DNA from: JAKOQB01 sp050258235
GTDB taxonomy: Bacteria > Pseudomonadota > Gammaproteobacteria > Burkholderiales > Burkholderiaceae_F
Assembly: GCA_050258235.1 (NCBI GenBank)
Contig: JBLMYK010000221.1
Span: 1-19,930, forward strand
Direction: 5' to 3'
DNA length: 19,930 bases
This document shows positions 17,421-19,930 of the stretch, piece after piece. Below the pieces are notes generated by a model. The model had not been told where the DNA came from. It ran no database searches and saw only the letters and a list, made by a program, of their open reading frames with translations. A program made the translations under genes and the position numbers. How positions within the stretch are numbered: the stretch's first letter is position 1; the number at the start of each line of letters is the position of its first letter.

Positions 17421-17454
17421 GGTGCCGAGAAAAGACCAGCAGGCGCTCGGCACC
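17421..17454 (+). repeat. perfect 9-base inverted repeat in the lptG-GH15 gap
   Basis: GGTGCCGAG (17421-17429) and CTCGGCACC (17446-17454) are perfect complements around a 16-base spacer. A consensus -35-like TTGACA (17413-17418) lies 2 bases upstream, but no -10 box is seen at 17 bases. The T content after the repeat (TTGCTCATT) is too weak for a confident terminator. It ends 39 bases before the GH15 start, so a leader hairpin or operator for that gene is the simplest reading. Confidence 0.6.
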
Positions 17455-17493
17455 TTGCTCATTGCACGCGCAGGACGACCTGGAGCCCGGACG

Positions 17494-19269
17494 ATGCCTC
17501 TTCCGCTCGAAGACTATGCGCTGATCGGAAACACGCGCACCGCCGCCCTGGTCGGTCGCGACGGCTCGATCGACTGGCTTTGCCTGCCGCGCTTCGATTC
17601 CTGCTCGTGCTTCGCTGCGCTGCTCGGCCACGCCGATCATGGCCACTGGCGGATCGCTCCGCTCGAGGGCGGCGGCCGCGCCAGGCGTCGCTATCGCGAC
17701 GGCACGCTGGTGCTCGAGACCGACTTTGAAACCGCGCAGGGCGCAGTGCGCGTGGTCGACTGCATGCCGCTGTGGGAGGGACGCAGCGACGTCGTGCGTC
17801 TGGTGCGCGGCCTGCACGGGCGCGTGCGCATGCGCAGCGAACTGGCCCTGCGCTTCGACTACGGCACGCTCGTGCCGTGGGTGCGGCGGCGGGACGGCGG
17901 GATCATCGCGGTGGGAGGACCGGACGCCGTGGTGCTGCATTCGATCGTGCCGACCCACGGGAAGGACTTCAAGACGGTGGCGGATTTCGAGATCGGCCCG
18001 GGACAGGAACTGCCGTTCGTGCTCTCGCACTTCCCGTCGCATCTTTCCCCGCCGCTGCCGATCGACGCGCACACGGCGTGCGAGGTGACGGCCGATACCT
18101 GGCGCAAGTGGCTGCAGCAGAGCCGGTATCGGGGGGAATTCGAACACGAAGTGCACCGTTCGCTGCTGACGCTGAAGGCGCTGACGTACGCACCGACCGG
18201 CGGCATCGTCGCCGCGCCGACCACGTCGCTGCCCGAGCAGCTCGGCGGCGTGCGGAACTGGGACTATCGCTTCTGCTGGCTGCGCGATGCGGCGCTAACG
18301 CTCGACGCACTGGTGCATTGCGGATACGTCGACGAAGCGAAAGCGTGGCGCGAATGGCTGTTGCGCGCGGCCGCCGGGCGGCCCGAAGACCTGAGCATCC
18401 TCTACGGCCTGCACGGCGAGCGGCGCATGAACGAGATTGAACTGCCCTGGCTGCCCGGCTACGAAGGCGCGGCGCCGGTGCGGGTTGGCAACGCGGCCGG
18501 CGCGCAGTTCCAGCTCGATGTGTACGGCGAGGTGATGGACGCGCTGCACATGGCGCATCAGCACGGCCTGCCGGTTCTGCCCGATGCCTGGGAGGTGCAG
18601 CGTGTGCTGCTCGATTTCCTCGAGACCAACTGGTCGCGCGCGGACAGCGGCATCTGGGAGATACGTGGTGACCGGCGGCACTTCACGTATTCGAAGGTGA
18701 TGTGCTGGGTCGCGTTTGATCGCGCGATCAGGACGGCCGAACGCCTTGCGGTCGACGGGCCGGTCGATCAGTGGCGCGCACTGAGAAAGGCTATCTTCGA
18801 CGAGGTGAACGCGCATGGCTTCGACGCCGAGCGCAACACGTTCACTCAGTGCTATGGCGGCCGGGCGCTCGATGCCAGCCTGCTGCGCATGTCGCTGGTG
18901 GGCTTCCTGCCCGCCACCGATCCGCGCATCCGGGGCACGGTCGCGGCAATCGAGCGCGAACTGGTGGAAGACGGACTCGTACTGCGCTACCGCAGCGACG
19001 ATTCGATCGATGGCCTTCCTCCGGGCGAGGGCGTGTTTCTGCCCTGCTCCTTCTGGCTGGTCGGCAACTACGCGATGCAGGGCCGGCGCGAAGAGGCGCG
19101 TGCGCTGTTCGAGCGGCTGCTCGGACTTGCCAACGATGTCGGGTTGCTGGCGGAGGAATACGACCCGCGGGCGCGACGGCTGGTCGGAAACTTCCCGCAG
19201 GCGTTCTCGCACGTGGCCGTGATCAACACCGCCCGCAGCATCAGCGGCAGTGTCGCCGGGCGCGCCTGA
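17494..19269 (+). CDS. glycoside hydrolase family 15 protein (glucoamylase/trehalase type)
   Basis: This 591-residue protein should hydrolyse alpha-glucosidic bonds by inversion. The N-terminal beta-sandwich begins at once with LEDYALIGNTRTAALVGRDGSIDWLCLPRFDS, the standard opening of bacterial GH15 proteins. The (alpha/alpha)6 barrel follows with PEQLGGVRNWDYRFCWLRDA (substrate-contact region), NEIELPWLPGYEG (E314 or E316 near the expected general acid) and LAEEYDPRARRLVGNFPQAFSH (E554/E555 near the expected general base). No signal peptide is seen, so it is probably cytoplasmic. The substrate could be trehalose, maltodextrin or another glucoside and cannot be read from the sequence. The ATG at 17494 has GGAG 8 bases upstream and starts at the family N-terminus. 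An inverted repeat lies in its leader. No trehalose or glycogen genes are adjacent. Confidence 0.93.
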   Translation: MPLPLEDYALIGNTRTAALVGRDGSIDWLCLPRFDSCSCFAALLGHADHGHWRIAPLEGGGRARRRYRDGTLVLETDFETAQGAVRVVDCMPLWEGRSDVVRLVRGLHGRVRMRSELALRFDYGTLVPWVRRRDGGIIAVGGPDAVVLHSIVPTHGKDFKTVADFEIGPGQELPFVLSHFPSHLSPPLPIDAHTACEVTADTWRKWLQQSRYRGEFEHEVHRSLLTLKALTYAPTGGIVAAPTTSLPEQLGGVRNWDYRFCWLRDAALTLDALVHCGYVDEAKAWREWLLRAAAGRPEDLSILYGLHGERRMNEIELPWLPGYEGAAPVRVGNAAGAQFQLDVYGEVMDALHMAHQHGLPVLPDAWEVQRVLLDFLETNWSRADSGIWEIRGDRRHFTYSKVMCWVAFDRAIRTAERLAVDGPVDQWRALRKAIFDEVNAHGFDAERNTFTQCYGGRALDASLLRMSLVGFLPATDPRIRGTVAAIERELVEDGLVLRYRSDDSIDGLPPGEGVFLPCSFWLVGNYAMQGRREEARALFERLLGLANDVGLLAEEYDPRARRLVGNFPQAFSHVAVINTARSISGSVAGRA

Positions 19270-19293
19270 AACCGGCGATCGTGCGCGGGCGAG

Positions 19294-19830
19294 TCATTTC
19301 ATCCGTGACGGCAGCTTGATCGTCCGGCCGCCGACCATGAAGCGGCCCATGCCGCGGTGGTGCAGCGTCGGCGCGTCGCGGCGCGCGGGGTCGATCCAGG
19401 CCTTGACGACCTCGAGGATGAAGAAGCAGTAGGCGGGCACCATCCGGTTGTCGACGACCCGGCATTCGAGGCTCGCGAAACAGTCGCGCAGCAGCGGCGC
19501 GGCGACCTGCGCGGCAGGCGTGGTCGCCAGACCGAATTGCGCGAACTTGTCGACCCTGCGTCCGCTGCAGTTGCCGCATGCGACCACGGAGCGGGCCATG
19601 TCGGCGCCCGGTATGTTGATCGCACACTCGCGCGTGGCGCGCAGCAGCCCGAAGCTGTAGTTGCGGTCGCTGATCACGCAGCCCACCAGCGGCGGCTCGA
19701 ACTCCATCATCGTGTGCCACGACATCGTCATCACGTTCGCGTGGCCGCCGCGCGCAGTCGTCAACAGCACGACCGGGCCGGGTTCGAGCAGCCGGTAGAC
19801 CCGGGACAAAGCGAGCGCTCTCTTGCCCAT
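19294..19830 (-). CDS. flavin reductase family protein (FMN-binding split barrel)
   Basis: This 178-residue protein belongs to the flavin reductase-like split-barrel family, whose members bind FMN and either reduce flavin for a partner monooxygenase or act as flavoprotein reductases. Visible features are PGPVVLLTTARGGHANVMTM (17-36), the turn EFEPPLVGCVISDRNYSFGL (43-62), CAINIP (69-74) and KFAQFGL (95-101). These are the usual strands and flavin contacts. It lacks a signal peptide and should be cytoplasmic. The start at 19830 is fixed by GGAGGT 5 bases upstream; the frame opens further to 19863, but without family sequence. No monooxygenase partner is in the window. It converges on the GH15 gene with a 24-base gap. 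Confidence 0.9.
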   Translation of the reverse strand: MGKRALALSRVYRLLEPGPVVLLTTARGGHANVMTMSWHTMMEFEPPLVGCVISDRNYSFGLLRATRECAINIPGADMARSVVACGNCSGRRVDKFAQFGLATTPAAQVAAPLLRDCFASLECRVVDNRMVPAYCFFILEVVKAWIDPARRDAPTLHHRGMGRFMVGGRTIKLPSRMK

Positions 19831-19835
19831 CGCGT

Positions 19836-19841
19836 ACCTCC
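19836..19841 (-). promoter_or_regulatory. ribosome binding site of the flavin reductase gene
   Basis: GGAGGT on the minus strand, 5 bases before the ATG at 19830. It decides this start over the upstream ATG at 19863. Confidence 0.85.
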
Positions 19842-19879
19842 AGCGCGGCCAGGATGCGCTCACTGTAGGCGGTCGAGGA

Positions 19880-19898
19880 GGCCGGACCTTGTCCGGTC
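19880..19898. repeat. short GC-rich hairpin at the window end
   Basis: CCGGAC (19882-19887) and GTCCGG (19891-19896) pair around CTT, extendable by one wobble and one G-C pair to 8 bases. No T run follows on either strand. It lies upstream of the flavin reductase gene. The final 30 bases show no gene I can call. Confidence 0.4.
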
Positions 19899-19930
19899 TC
19901 AGCTTTCGCTGCGCTCGCCCTCTGTCTTCG

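Noticed and set aside
17320..17493. An N-terminal extension of the GH15 protein from an ATG at 17320.
   Set aside because: The extra residues are basic and low-complexity, while the family N-terminus and a ribosome site fit the ATG at 17494.

Overview
The window is a GC-rich stretch of a bacterial chromosome that is almost entirely coding. Gene content and order point to a Betaproteobacterium, probably Burkholderiales or a near relative: pepA-holC beside divergent lptF-lptG, an alaS-acetyltransferase-NUDIX-TusA run, an exported GlcG/HbpS-like protein, and a MenA-type prenyltransferase. The assignment is by recognition of the proteins and their order, not by a search. I see no rRNA, tRNA, insertion sequence, phage gene or CRISPR array. 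Most genes are housekeeping.

Left part (1-6112). A menA-like prenyltransferase (minus strand, 72-995) diverges from alaS (1181-3808). Behind alaS, tightly packed on the plus strand, come a YhhY-like GNAT acetyltransferase, a zinc-ribbon NUDIX hydrolase (4-base overlap), a TusA-type sulfur carrier and a small membrane-anchored conserved protein. The TusA gene is easily missed because its frame has no ATG, GTG or TTG ahead of the conserved domain. After a 90-base gap with an inverted repeat comes a secreted GlcG/HbpS-like protein.

Middle (6130-13397). valS (minus) converges on the HbpS-like gene and diverges from a 914-residue lipoprotein-like zinc metalloprotease. The valS/protease gap holds a perfect 8-base inverted repeat around a valS -10-like box. 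Convergent to the protease is a 379-residue protein with five gap-free 46-residue helical repeats. It overlaps the end of holC by four bases and is presumably co-transcribed with pepA and holC. It is the least conventional gene here.

Right part (13441-19930). pepA (minus) diverges from lptF-lptG, which overlap by one base and encode the inner-membrane permease pair of the lipopolysaccharide exporter. A 200-base gap with a perfect 9-base inverted repeat precedes a family 15 glycoside hydrolase. A flavin reductase family protein (minus) converges on it, and the window ends with a short GC-rich hairpin.

No clearly new multi-gene system is visible. The best leads are the start-codon problem of tusA, the 46-residue repeat protein tied to holC, and the perfect inverted repeats in the gaps upstream of valS, the GH15 gene and alaS.
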